A stretch of 64,000 bases of DNA from Straminergon stramineum (lineage: Eukaryota; Streptophyta; Bryopsida; Hypnales; Calliergonaceae), in NCBI GenBank assembly GCA_963920665.1, contig OY987266.1:811001-875000 (forward strand), read 5' to 3'. The stretch's first letter is position 1. The number at the start of each line of letters is the position of its first letter. Below, piece after piece: positions 25,570 to 40,221 of the stretch. The translations under genes were made by a program, and so were the position numbers. The notes below the pieces were generated by a model. That model searched no databases and had not been told where the DNA came from. It saw only the letters and a program-made list of their open reading frames with translations.

Positions 25570-27838
25570 TGAGTAGAAGAGGTCACAAAATACAAAATTG
25601 ACAGCCTAAAATTAGGGGCCAGGTTTTACATGTTTGACAAGCTTGAGTAATGAAACAAAATAAAATTCTCACCCCTCTTTGCAAGCCTTGTAGTACTACT
25701 TTTGTTAGGAAAATTCCTTTTTAATTTATTGGAGACAGAAGCTTGTGCGTTAACTTTGCTTCAAAGCGTCGTTGCCTGATGCCCATGAGAAGCCATGATG
25801 GTCGTTCCCCCCCGCCAGCCAAAGCGGCGTGACGCCTCATTTCGTCGGATCGTGCGATTCTTTAGGTCACAGATTCGCATCAACGATCGCACATTACGCA
25901 GATCATCGAAACAAGATACAGGCATTGCTTCTTTGTTACCATCTGATCCCAAAATCTATTGATCTCACGGTATACATGCAGCAAACTGTGAAAGAAGATC
26001 GAGCCCTGGATTTCACGCGATTTCACGGAAGATTTCATGGACTTGAAGGTCGACGACAGATGCCGAAGACATTCGAGAAACTCATGAAGGTCCTTAGCAT
26101 TCCAGGATCGTTTGTCGTTCTGGGTAAGTGTTTACTTGCAGTCGATTTTTACCCAAACGGCGCATCCATGACGTTTTTCCGTTTGTTTTCCATGGCTGGG
26201 TTTCGGTTCCTCTGTAGGTAGCGGTTACGTGACGGCGGTTACGCATGAGACCTCTTTCAATTTCATGTTGGAACGCTTCATCTCCTCTTTCGATAGCTCT
26301 GACTGAGCGGATGTTGTGTTGTGTGTGTACTCATCATTCAAATTCTTTGACAGTCTTGCGTTCCCGCCGCCAGGTTTTGAAGCTCGGGCGAGCTGCGGTT
26401 GCGTGACTGTTCCTCGATTGGAGTTCTTTCAGCCTCTTGGACGGGGTGCGGGGTTGAATCGTGTGAGGGGGAGTTGTTGAGTCTTGCAAAGATCGATCTC
26501 TGCTTGCGTGGGAGAGATCACGGGCATTCAGCTGAGAGTGAGTACTTAACTAACCTTGAGGTGTTTTGGATTTGCATCGCATTGGAAGGGGCTCCTTTGA
26601 TTTTTTTGGGAGCATTTCTCACGACTGCTGTTAGAGCTTTTCGTAGGATTTAGTCGATCTTCCGGATCAGTGGAAAAGAACCCAGCTGCGGTAGTTTGTA
26701 ATTTTGGAGAATGATGAATTTGAATCCCTCACTCTTGTTGCGCTGGCCCTGTACCTTAAAGGCTCCACATATATCCCGATCTTAGAAGAATCATATCACA
26801 GACTTGCTAACGAGAGACCGTGAATGAGAATTTCGGGAAAAATATTGACTACGCAAGTGGATTTCGCATTCAGCCTCTTTCGCAAATCACACAGTGCCCA
26901 AACCAGGATTCCTATTGCTTATCGGAAAGCTCCACATGCGCAGGCAACCCAGTCTGTAGCTATTACTTACAAACGTTTCTCGTTTCTCTTAACTTTTCAG
27001 CACTACTGACTCTTCTTTCCACAATAAAAATAATCATGGAGGAAAGAGTTCAGAAGGTCGATGCACAGGAGAAATCCAATATGGAAATTGGACAAATGTC
27101 CTTCTGTGTCCAAATTCCATTCCTTGTGTCTCCTAGTGTCTCCTATTCGACCGTCACCATCACTGGACATTGACTATGAAGTTCTTAAAAAATCCCATAG
27201 ATGTACATTCTGGATTCCTCCTGTGATGAATCCAATGATACTGACCTCCTTTGCTATTGCCAACCTTCAGAATCAACAATATCGGAGAATATCGAATATG
27301 GAAATTGGAAAAATATCCTTTTGTGTCCAAATTCCATTCCTAGCGTATCCTAGACAGTGTCTCCTATTCAATCCTATTCAATTCTATTCTATCATCACTG
27401 CACATTAACTATAGAATTCTTCCAAAATTCCATAGACGAACATTTTGGATTCCTCCCGTTACGAATCCAACGACACTAACCTCCATTGCTATTGCTAACC
27501 TTCAGACTCGTTCAACACCACCTCACGAACCAGTATCTTGTGGTAATGTACACAAGATGGACATTTTGCATTTCTTCAGCTGGGACGAATCCAACGATAC
27601 TAACCTCCTTTGCAATTGCTAACCTTAAGAACCAATCACGAACATCTTAAGTACGAACTGCGAGCTTCATGATTCTCTTGTGGTAATGTGCTAAGGTGAA
27701 CCTCTTGGATTCCTCCAGTGATGAATCCAATGGTACTAACCTCCCTTGCTATTGCTAACCTTCCGAATCGATCAGCATCTCACGAAATAGTAGCTTCATG
27801 ATTTTCCTGTGCAGGCACCATCGGATGTAATCATTGTT
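25570..27838 (+). promoter_or_regulatory. Promoter and spliced 5' leader region of the GT47 gene
   Basis: From about 25750 the DNA becomes richer in G and C and carries CpG, as the starts of other genes here do. A good donor (GGGTAAGTG, GT at 26125-26126) and a good acceptor (TTTTCCTGTGCAG ending 27814) suggest a leader intron of about 1.7 kb before the start codon at 27839. The first exon would then be non-coding. Open frames at 25829-26221 and 26399-26653 have no recognisable product and lie in this leader. Transcript boundaries are inferred. Confidence 0.5.
27077..27814 (+). repeat. Diverged tandem repeats in the GT47 leader intron
   Basis: A unit containing GGATTCCTCC, GAATCCAA and CTATTGC(T/C)AACCTT appears four times, starting near 27211, 27446, 27566 and 27705. 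The first two copies are each preceded by a further block with AATATGGAAATTGGA and GTCCAAATTCCATTCCT, giving a larger unit of about 230 bases. The last unit contains AGCTTCATGATTTTCCTGTGCAG, the probable splice acceptor before the start codon; the copy before it reads AGCTTCATGATTCTCTTGTGG without the AG. Confidence 0.8.
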
Positions 27839-30800
27839 ATGGAGAGATCACCGAAGTACGCAACATACCGCGTCCGCACCCGCTTCCTCTTCCTCGCCAC
27901 CACCCTCACCTTCTGGTGCACTCTCCTCACAGTCCACCACTCCCACGACCAACCTCCAACGCTCCCATCCTCAATCAAACACCGTGACCTAAAATCAGGG
28001 AACTTTGTATCCCCTGCTGATTGCCACGGCCGTTACATCTACATGTATGACTTGCCCCCCTCCTTCAACTCAGACATGGTCCACCACTGCGCCTCTCTCT
28101 CCCCCTGGATGAACTGGTGTCCGAGCGTCCAAAACTCGGGTCTGGGTCCCCCCCTGCCCAACACAGACGGCGTATTCTCAGACAGCGATTGGTACACGAC
28201 CAATCAGTTCATGTTGGAGCAGATTTTTCACAACCGGATGAAGCAGTATGAGTGTTTGACGAGGGATAGCGAGATTGCGAGTGCGGTGTTCGTGCCGTTC
28301 TATGCGGGGTTCGAGATTACGACGAAACTGTGGAGGGCGAGTGTGAAGGAGAGGGATGTGGTGGCCGGGGAGCTGGTGGAGTGGTTGCAGGGGAGGAGCG
28401 AGTGGGGAAGGTGGGGAGGGGTGGATCATTTCTTGGTGGGAGGGAGGGTGACGTGGGATTTTCGGAGAAGTTCAGGTGAGAGAGAGAAGCTCCTTCTACA
28501 ATGTTTGATGAAATTGGAAAATTTGTAGAGAAATGGCTTGGTTGCAGAAGTTGTGTTTGATGGGTAATTGAGTGTTATGATCTGTGCTCAACCTTGAAAG
28601 CTTGAATGCTTGAAACTGGTTCACCCCCTTCCACCTCTCCCACGCCTCGTGCCTCCCGGTTGGGGGAGCAGAAAGAGTGGGACAAGTGGAACGGGGTTGA
28701 TTAAGTCTTGGTGGGGGAGGGAGGGGAGGAGTTCATGTGAGTCACTGAGGCGCACTTATTGATGTTTGGTTGTGGGGTTTGCATTGCATTGACAATAGTT
28801 AAGGGTAACTAAGGTGGTGGCACCTAAATGCAACATTTTTGCTGGTCTTTCTAGGTAGGTGGTGCAAATGATAATTTTTTGGGGGTAAGAATGTTAGCTT
28901 ACTCAAATGACAACAAACCGCTAGGTTGTTTTGAAGTAAGAATGTTGTCTTGCTCAAGTGAACACCAAACCAAGTTGTTTTGTAATTTTCTGATACTCAC
29001 ATAATGTTCTATGAATTTCCAAAGTTGAAAGTATATGACACCTAATCATGCCCCTTCGATTTCCTATAAATTGATTTCCATCCTCATGTCACTACTAGAG
29101 ACATTGGTGGCATCAATCTAAGAATTCTATCCCCTAAAAGCCACAATTGGTTTGGTTTACAATATAGGGTCTTTTGTCACTCTTTTCTTTAATCTATGCA
29201 ACCAATGTTGCTAATAGTGTATATTAAAATATATGACATCAAAATATATGACCCAGATACATGAAGGTTGAATTGTTAAATGGATGTTAATAAGTATGTT
29301 TAGGGTATACCTCAAGTCATCTAAATAAGCATTTGAGTGTAGTGCATATGATCTAAGCTTCTATTGTGTTTTGTTGGGAGTTAAAAGGGGTTCTACATTT
29401 TCTTAGAAGGCATCTTAAGAATGTTTTAAAAATAAATTATGAATAATCAAAGTGTTGAAATTAGGTAATCACCAAACCAACTCATGAATAAGAGATGTAC
29501 ATTTTTGAAAAGGATTTTTTAGGGGTCAATTCTAGAAATAGGTAACAATTAGGTATAATTACCTTACATAATCCCCATGTGGTATAGTTTGAGTAAAACC
29601 GTTTTTAGAAAGAAAGCTAATACTATACTGGACAAAGCTTCTTGTAGTGAAATTGCCTATTTCTTGAATTCGTAATTGTATGTTGTGTTTAAAATTTTTT
29701 TGCACACTTATAGTTAGCTACCTTGATCAAACCATTGGACTAGTTGTATAACCTGATTTGAATGGATAAATAATGTTATCTTGAAAAAAATATTGTTTAG
29801 TTTACTTTCATCAAGTTGCTTACATAAGAAGGTTGTTCAAAGATTCAAACATTACTTTGGATAAATGATAAGTTATCAAGATGAAACATCAGCTAGAAGT
29901 ATTTTATTATCATCTAAAATATGGACTTTGGAGAGCTTAGAATTCAGCCCATGCAAGTGGAATCTCTTTGGTAAACAATATAGTTGAGACATTTGTAGAT
30001 TTGTTGGTCTCTATTTGTTTAAGATAAGAGTGATACAATTGTAGAATATTTTGCCTCTAGCCATTGAGAGTGATTAATTTGTTGACTTGTTCTATAATAT
30101 TATGTTAAGAAATTGACAATGGTTCTTTATAATAGATTGATATATATATTTATTTTTGCTTTAATAGTATTTGAATGGCCATTCCAATGCATGGTTTCCA
30201 AATGTGGGATTTCAATTCATGAAATAATAAGCATTAATGAAATACCATAAGTAGGTCTAACCACAAGATTTGTTCTTCAAATGGAGTAAATTTTGTTTTT
30301 TCTTAAATTGAGAAATTCTCTGAAGCATAAAAATGTATACTAGATCAAGAACATGTGCATCTATTTTCCACTTGGTCAAGTGAGATAACTTCATTGTAAC
30401 ATTGACATTGAGTAAGTTATAGATTAGTGAATTATCACTTCTCTAATTATTTTCTTGATAATTTTCAAGTTTCTTTGTAATATAAGTTCATTTCTTGGTA
30501 AGTTTTCACTACTAGTTTTTACTCCTAATTGATACTTCTAGAAAATAGTTGTACATCTATGAAGAATATATTTGACTAATACATGAACTCCTCCACTAAT
30601 GCAAAGGAATGTATGATACCTTCAGATGATGAATTGGATTGGGGAAATAAATTGTTTGTTCTTCCGGCAAGTGTCAACATGACCATGCTTACTATTGAAG
30701 GAAGTCCTTGGCATGACAACGACGTTGCCATTCCATATCCAACGTACTTTCACCCTTCATCCAAACGTTCTCTTGAGCTTTGGCAAAGCAAGATGCGGGC

Positions 30801-32352
30801 TGTGAAAAGGGATTACTTGTTTTCCTTCGTGGGTGCACCCCGGCCGGGGCTGTCACATTCGATTAGAGGCAAAATCATGGACCAATGCCTAGACTCCAAG
30901 CAATGCCAATTGCTAGATTGCAAGGCCACGGTTTGCCTAAGACCTCACGAGGTAATTTAGAAAATAATCATGTTCCATGTTTTAGAACATTGCTTTTATT
31001 AATGCTCTTGAATTACAAGACCTCCTCTGATGAATGACCAAGATTTTCCAGTGCAAATGTTAACTGTAGATCCAAATCTAACATATATAGAAATGTTCAA
31101 AACAGGTGATGGCAGTGTTTGAGCATTCCGTGTTCTGTCTGCAACCAGCCGGAGATTCTTATACGCGCCGTTCCACATTTGATGCCATGCTGGCCGGGTG
31201 CATTCCTGTTTTTTTCCACCAGCACTCGGCCTACGATCAGTATCTCTGGCACCTGCCTTCCAACCACTCCTCGTATTCCGTGTTGATTTCCGAAGGAGGC
31301 ATCAGGAATGACACAGTGAGCATTGAAAAGGTGTTGATGACATTCTCGCCGGAGCAGGTGGAGAGCATGAGGGAGATCGTGATTCAAACCATTCCCAGAA
31401 TTGTTTACGCAGACCCTCGTACAAGTCCCATTCCTGAGGTGGAGGATGCCTTTGACATCACTGTGCAGGTAATTTTGTTTTGACACAACTCTAATTTGTA
31501 CTTCTCTCGTTTTCTTGTTCTTTTCATAACATTCTTGAATCCTTTATGCAAGGTCCTTTTCTACTGTTGAGTCATTAATGTGGCAAGAGAGGAGAGGAGA
31601 AAATGTTGATTTCAATGGTCTTCAGGGGTCCTGCAGATGGAACGAAACTATCTGCAGTACTGCTGTAGGAGAGAATACTGTAGCATGGTTCAAGAATGTT
31701 ACGAGTTTCCCTCAAGAAGATTACTTTTTTGAATTCAAGTTTGTGGTTGATAAGGTAGAGGATACTTGAGCGTAGGTTCTTATCTTGTCTCTTCTAATGA
31801 CCATTGTTGCCAACGTTAACTCATCTTTTCTTATTACTTTAGGTTGGACTTAATAGGATGTGTTACCATGGCTTGGCAAAATGACTTTAGTCACTCATCT
31901 TTGAATAAAAACAACGTTGCCTACTGTCAATTTTAGTGATCTATAATCTCCCATTTTTAAATCGCATAAAAAATTCGTACATTTGGAGAAAAAAATTGGT
32001 CACAATAGATTTGGCTCTTGTATCCAAAGACGTCTCCACAACCCAATACCAATCTCTCGAAAATCACACTCCTAAGTTAAAATGCTTTGACACAAACAAT
32101 ATCCTCTACCTTTTTTTCCAATTCAATGGTTACATGAATCTGCATATTGAAAGCCCTCAGCGTTCTGAGCGCTAAGCTGGTACTCACAACTTCTACCACT
32201 GGCAGGGGGTGATTGACAGGATTAACAAGAGGAAGAGAGACTTCTGGGATTTCAAAGTGGCCAGTCCAGAAATGACTCGGGAACAAGCAATGCAGCAGAA
32301 GAGTGGTGACGATATACGAGGGAGTGAACACAATAGTGTTGTAATAGGTTGA
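27839..32352 (+). CDS. GT47 clade A glycosyltransferase, MUR3/XLT2-like (xyloglucan side-chain type)
   Basis: A Golgi type II membrane enzyme of the exostosin family. Clade A members add galactose or galacturonic acid to xyloglucan side chains. Exons 27839-28475, 30626-30951, 31106-31468 and 32206-32352 join in phase to 490 residues. Residues 16-32 are a hydrophobic signal anchor after a basic N-terminus. The lumenal domain opens with CHGRYIYMYDLPPSFN, followed by HNRMKQYECLT, FVPFYAGFE, HFLVGGRVTWDFRR and PWHDNDVAIPYPTYFHP, and has the sugar-nucleotide region GDSYTRRSTFDAMLAGCIPVFF from about residue 336; YADPR and DAFDITVQ follow. These blocks match MUR3 closely. The start at 27839 is the first ATG after the likely leader acceptor. 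Exon 1 is GC-rich, the later exons less so. Donor sugar and linkage cannot be read from sequence; XLT2-like or the uronic-acid-adding type remain open. Confidence 0.93.
28655..28742 (+). pseudogene. Decayed copy of the end of GT47 exon 1, inside intron 1
   Basis: This stretch resembles 28384-28480, the last part of exon 1 with its donor. Shared phrases in order are GTTG..GGGGAG, GAGTGGG, a GGGGTTGATTAAGTCTTGGTGGG piece against GGGGTGGATCATTTCTTGGTGGG, and TTCATGTGAG against TTCAGGTGAG. The donor-like GTGAG is kept while the frame is not. It looks like a local duplication of about 90 bases, about 265 bases downstream of its source. Confidence 0.65.
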
Positions 32353-34354
32353 TATATAACTTAATTTGAATGCTTTCATGTGTTTCGTAGTGATATCCAC
32401 ATCTTCTAGAGTTGTGTTTTTATTTCCGTTGTTGCAGGGACCAAGTATGAGATCGCCTGAGAAAAGAATAGTCAGTGTAGAATAGTTCGGTTTAGGTTTT
32501 GTTTTGGGGGAACCGAACTGCAAAGTTTCAGTGCAATGAAGCCTTCTACAATTAAGAGCAGTTTAGTTTCTGCCTACAATGGTAGAAAATGTTAAACTTA
32601 TTCATGTTCAGATCCTCTTCGTCAATGGTTCTGAATGCGTGGATGTACAGTACAGTACATAAGCATGTTGCTGAGAAGAAGTTTTGGTCTAAACTAGTGA
32701 CATCTATTAGTGCTCTGGTATTTCGCTCTTTTGACTAAATAATGTGTCAAGTGAGAGTGATATGGTGTCTGACTGTTTTTTTTATGCACAACTTTTTGCC
32801 AATTGGCTGCAACCAAAAGATGTTGGCTATTTTTTGTCAAGAAAATTCTCATTTTCGGGGGTCAAAAAAGACACATTACTGCTGTATTTTATGACCATTA
32901 GCCAAATTTTACCTCGGTATCACCTAGTTTTCACATATGCATATCACCAGGTATCACATGTGTATTGAAGAAACGACCAGCTCCTCCAAAATGAAAAAAA
33001 ACACCATTGGTGTCTGATAAGCACCACGGGGAGTAGTGAGGGATGTTTCATCCATAACAAGGCACTAGGAGTGAAGGCATCTCTTCTCACCGGCGGCATT
33101 TGTGGAGAATTTAGGACGAAGTGACTTTTTCTCACTACCGACATGGAGAGATTTTTGAGTAATGTGACCAAACTCACTGCTTTTGACATTCTGCCGCGAC
33201 TAAGCCCACTTTCTTTCGAGATTCTCCCACTAAAAATATATGGTAGGAGGCAATGCCATTCTCGTTGGAGGTTGTGTTTTCAGAATCCAACCATTGAGGT
33301 CATGTTTTCATGACACAAACTCTGCAGCCTCACTACTACAAAGAATTGGTGTTAGCAAGCCTCCAGATACTCAATGCCATGTTCTATAACATTCTTGAAC
33401 AACCTAGAAGGTAACACTTGTCGAGCAAGAATCTGGAGGGGAATACAGTATATGACCTGGTCACTCCATTGTATGCCTCATTGAGTTTTAACCATTCCTA
33501 AATATTGAATTCACACCAATTGAGGGACCATGTATCCTCTATACTAATTCCCACAGGATATGAAAGAAGGACGCACTGGGTAGCAAGGAGCCGATTCATG
33601 TGATGGATACTAACCCATTAAAACAAACAGCATCGTTAAAAACAACTCATACAAATTCCTGAATCTGAACGTATTCCCATTAAGTTGGACAAGGAAAATC
33701 ATAGCGAAGTCCTTGAACAGGTACATAATTCTCTTTTCAAAAAAATTCATGTAGGAAGCTATACATGAAATGGATCAGTAATTAACCTGTGAGTCAATTG
33801 AAATCATCGAAGAATATAAACAAAAACGACCTAGGAGCAGATAGACGTATAGTAGTGTTCCAGCACAGGATTAAAGATCCTCTAAACTTAAAAATTGAAC
33901 AATACACCCACAGGGTTATGGAATTTCTCCAAAAAATTGATTGACGAGAACACAAACTGACACCCAAGTGAAACAATCTGGGTTCTCCAAGAGAATGCCA
34001 TATACAGTAAGCGTGGAGAAGAACCTTGTTTCCACGATCGTCATCTTTTCCACAGAAGGTTTTGATCGAATAGTAATAAGTCTATCTTCTTTCCCTAGCC
34101 ACAATAAACCCTGAAAGTGATGGCACTGCTCCTCTCTTCACAGTTGAACTCACAGAACATCAGTCAATGTGAGAGTTACCTTATAAAAAGACAGAGGAGC
34201 AAATGCAAAACCCAAGGGGCAACACAAGTCAAAGAAGATGACTTCATACTACTAGATCATGCGGGAGGGTCTTCTTTCATCGGCAAATTGTTTCCATGGA
34301 GGGTGACTATACAGAACAAGTCAATAAGTAACGGGAGCCATGCAGATATCATGT
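32353..34354. other. Intergenic between convergent GT47 and PP2A genes
   Basis: Contains the 3' untranslated ends of both genes. Between them I see no gene, RNA or element with clear ends. Open frames here are short and without domains. Confidence 0.5.
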
Positions 34355-37526
<3,172 letters not shown>

Positions 37527-38040
37527 TGTACGAACTCCTCGTCTGGACACCAAACCCTAACCGATCCGCGCCCTGTCGGTCGCCCCAAACCGCCGCCACG
37601 GCCAACTTCTCCCGAACTAATAGAGAAAGCACAAGAAGCTCCCCCGTAGCAACACTCCTAAGTTACGGCTCACGCGGGGGTACCGCAACTGGCTGTGCCC
37701 GATCCAGGCGTCAAGAGTCGTACTCCGAGGCGCCAGAAAACCGCAATCCCCCAACGTTTGGCGATCAGTAAAAAGCGGCAGGAAGTGGGAACCAAGGTGG
37801 CGGAGGCCGCCTGCTGCACCTGGCGCCTGCTGCTCTGCTCGGGGAGTGCCGCGGCAACGTCGTCGCATCGCTCGCGAGAAAGGGCACGCGCTTAGGGAGT
37901 GCTGAGTCCAAGTAGCGGAGAGACAGCCGGCCATAGCCTGCCACCCCCGTTCCCCCCCAAAGGCCTGGCTTGCGGGACGGGAGCCTCCGTTCCCTGCGGG
38001 TTCGCTTGCGGGTTCACTTGGCTCACTATCCGTTAAATCT
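37527..38040 (-). promoter_or_regulatory. PP2A promoter and 5' leader, CpG-rich, with a telo-box
   Basis: The DNA upstream of the start codon turns GC- and CpG-rich and falls back to AT-rich beyond about 38040. At 37552-37559 lies AAACCCTA, the telo-box word common near transcription starts of highly expressed plant genes. No TATA box is obvious. The long open frames on both strands here are due to base composition. Confidence 0.45.
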
Positions 38041-40221
38041 TACGGAGTATAAGGGATATTTCTTTTAGTTTTACCAGTTATTTTTCTTTATAGTAGAACC
38101 AACCATTGCCAACCACTTAAGCATTCTGTGCATGATCTGGAGCAGTGTAAGCAATGCAAATTTTCTGCCATGTAGAACAATAGAAATCATCGGCGCTGGA
38201 AAACTTTCATTATTTTTTTCTTGAAATTCAAATTGTTATTAATTTTAAAAGCCCAAAGTTGGCTTGCACCCATCCCCAAAATATAGATTCTTCCATCACT
38301 ACTCATCTAAAGACTAGTTTGACTCTCACAATAAAGCACATGTGTCATAACAATGATGGCTAGAAGATGGTTGGAAATCAAGAAACTAATGGTTAGATAT
38401 CAATCATCTCTCTGTTGAATTTCCCATAACCTATATATTGTCCATGGAGCTTGGCTAGTGATGGGTGGTTCTACCATACTTCTTGTATTGAACTAATTTT
38501 CCAAGGACTCCTCTTTTTTTTTCTATTTTTTTTCCTCCAAAGAGAAATTTTATATATTTTTTCACTAAGTGTTTTTCACTATTTCCAATTTGTAACTTGT
38601 GCTTTTTTAATTCCAACAACTAACAATAAACTATAAAGGTGGTTCTCCCCAAACATTGATGGATAATTTCACTCACATAGTAAATTTAGGCTATGGAGTT
38701 GGGGTGAGATTTGAGTTGATGCAAAAAAAGATGATTTAATCTAAGACATCTACTCTTGGTAACACCACAACATCTTTGAACTACAAAGAAGGGCCCCTTT
38801 TAATTTCCATGAATGAAAGATTCTTACATTGAATAAAAACTTGAATGCAAATTTACCTATGAATAGTGGGCCAAGACAATGTAAACATATTCTTGTTCTA
38901 CCAAATCTAAAGAAGGAACTTCACTTCCCATTCAAAAATATAATCCATAGATTAAAACATGTTTGTAATTGTTATCAATCTTCTCTTCAATTTTTCCTTA
39001 GTGAATTTGTCAATTCTAATTTTGCTTCATTCTTGCCCAATTGGAATCATTCATTTTAATACATTCAACTCACTCTCTATTTTTTCTTTGATTCTTATTC
39101 AATTCTATTTTTGTCAATGATAAATTTTTCTTCATTCTTAACTTGCTTAAAATGTTCATAAACATATGGTTCAAATAATTATCAATATATGTATAGGTCA
39201 AATGCAAGAGCAACATTAGAAATGCATTAGAATGATTTCTTCTTGATGATTTGATCCATTTCAGATAACACTCTATTTATGAAATTCAGATATTCTGACA
39301 CATTAAAAATGCATCCATCCATCCAATTCCTTAGAAATCTTAGATGAATCCCATTTCTACTAATCATTTAAGTATCTAGACAATCATATAAATAATAAAC
39401 ACTAACACATTATTTATACAAATGCATTTTCATATTGTTCTAGAGCCTTCTAAATATTCCATTCCATCTTTGTGTTTCATTATTTCTTCTAATAAATATT
39501 GACAATTTATCATTTAATCAAACATTTCATAATCATAAGTTGAAAAATTTAAAATATCTTACATCAAAATCAAATGAATTCAATTGTAACTTCAGTCACT
39601 TCCAATTAATTTTATTTTAGTATGTTCTATAGTGGTTCCGTCCAATCACAATATGATGGTACCCCCATCAGGTATATATTTTCTGCCAAAGATCTTAATA
39701 AAGTACAACATTGACTTTAATCATAAGAAATAACAGGACTGGGAAAAATAAGGAAAAATATGAATTACATCAAAAACAAGAATCTATGAGGGAATTCAAT
39801 TTTTCCGTACTCTATGGTAGATGAAACTTCAGCAGGAAATAAATAATACCGAGAGTCTAAAATCTTAGTCGTTTCCACCAGTATAAACAAAAATCTGAGT
39901 GATCTAGAAACCTTCAGGAAATTCTTGAGCATCACGAAATCCTCGTGGACAGAAACGATGGATAAATAACAATCGACTGAAGAGACTTTTCCATATCCCC
40001 ATATATTTGTGAAAAAGCTCGCAAGTACACAACTTACTGTATCCCAAAATTCAGTTAAAAAAGGTCAAAGAGATTCGCAAAGTATCAGATCAAGATTCAG
40101 CAGAGAAATGGAACACACCTACAGGAAATGTACTCAAGTTAAGCTCTGGTTTTAGACCAGGGAGCTTCTATAGGCACTGAACAAAAAAGCTTAGGAAGGA
40201 ACCACTGTATGCACGCTGGCT
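38041..40221. other. Intergenic between PP2A and RPA2
   Basis: AT-rich. The last few hundred bases before 40222 are probably the RPA2 3' untranslated region. No gene or element recognised. Confidence 0.5.

Noticed and set aside
25829..26221. 130-codon frame upstream of the GT47 gene
   Set aside because: No domain or homology is visible, a good splice donor lies within it, and its composition fits a leader exon.
31578..31769. 63-codon open frame inside GT47 intron 3
   Set aside because: The exon 3 to exon 4 junction is in phase and gives the family sequence directly (DITVQ followed by GVIDRINKRKR); this frame has no counterpart in GT47.
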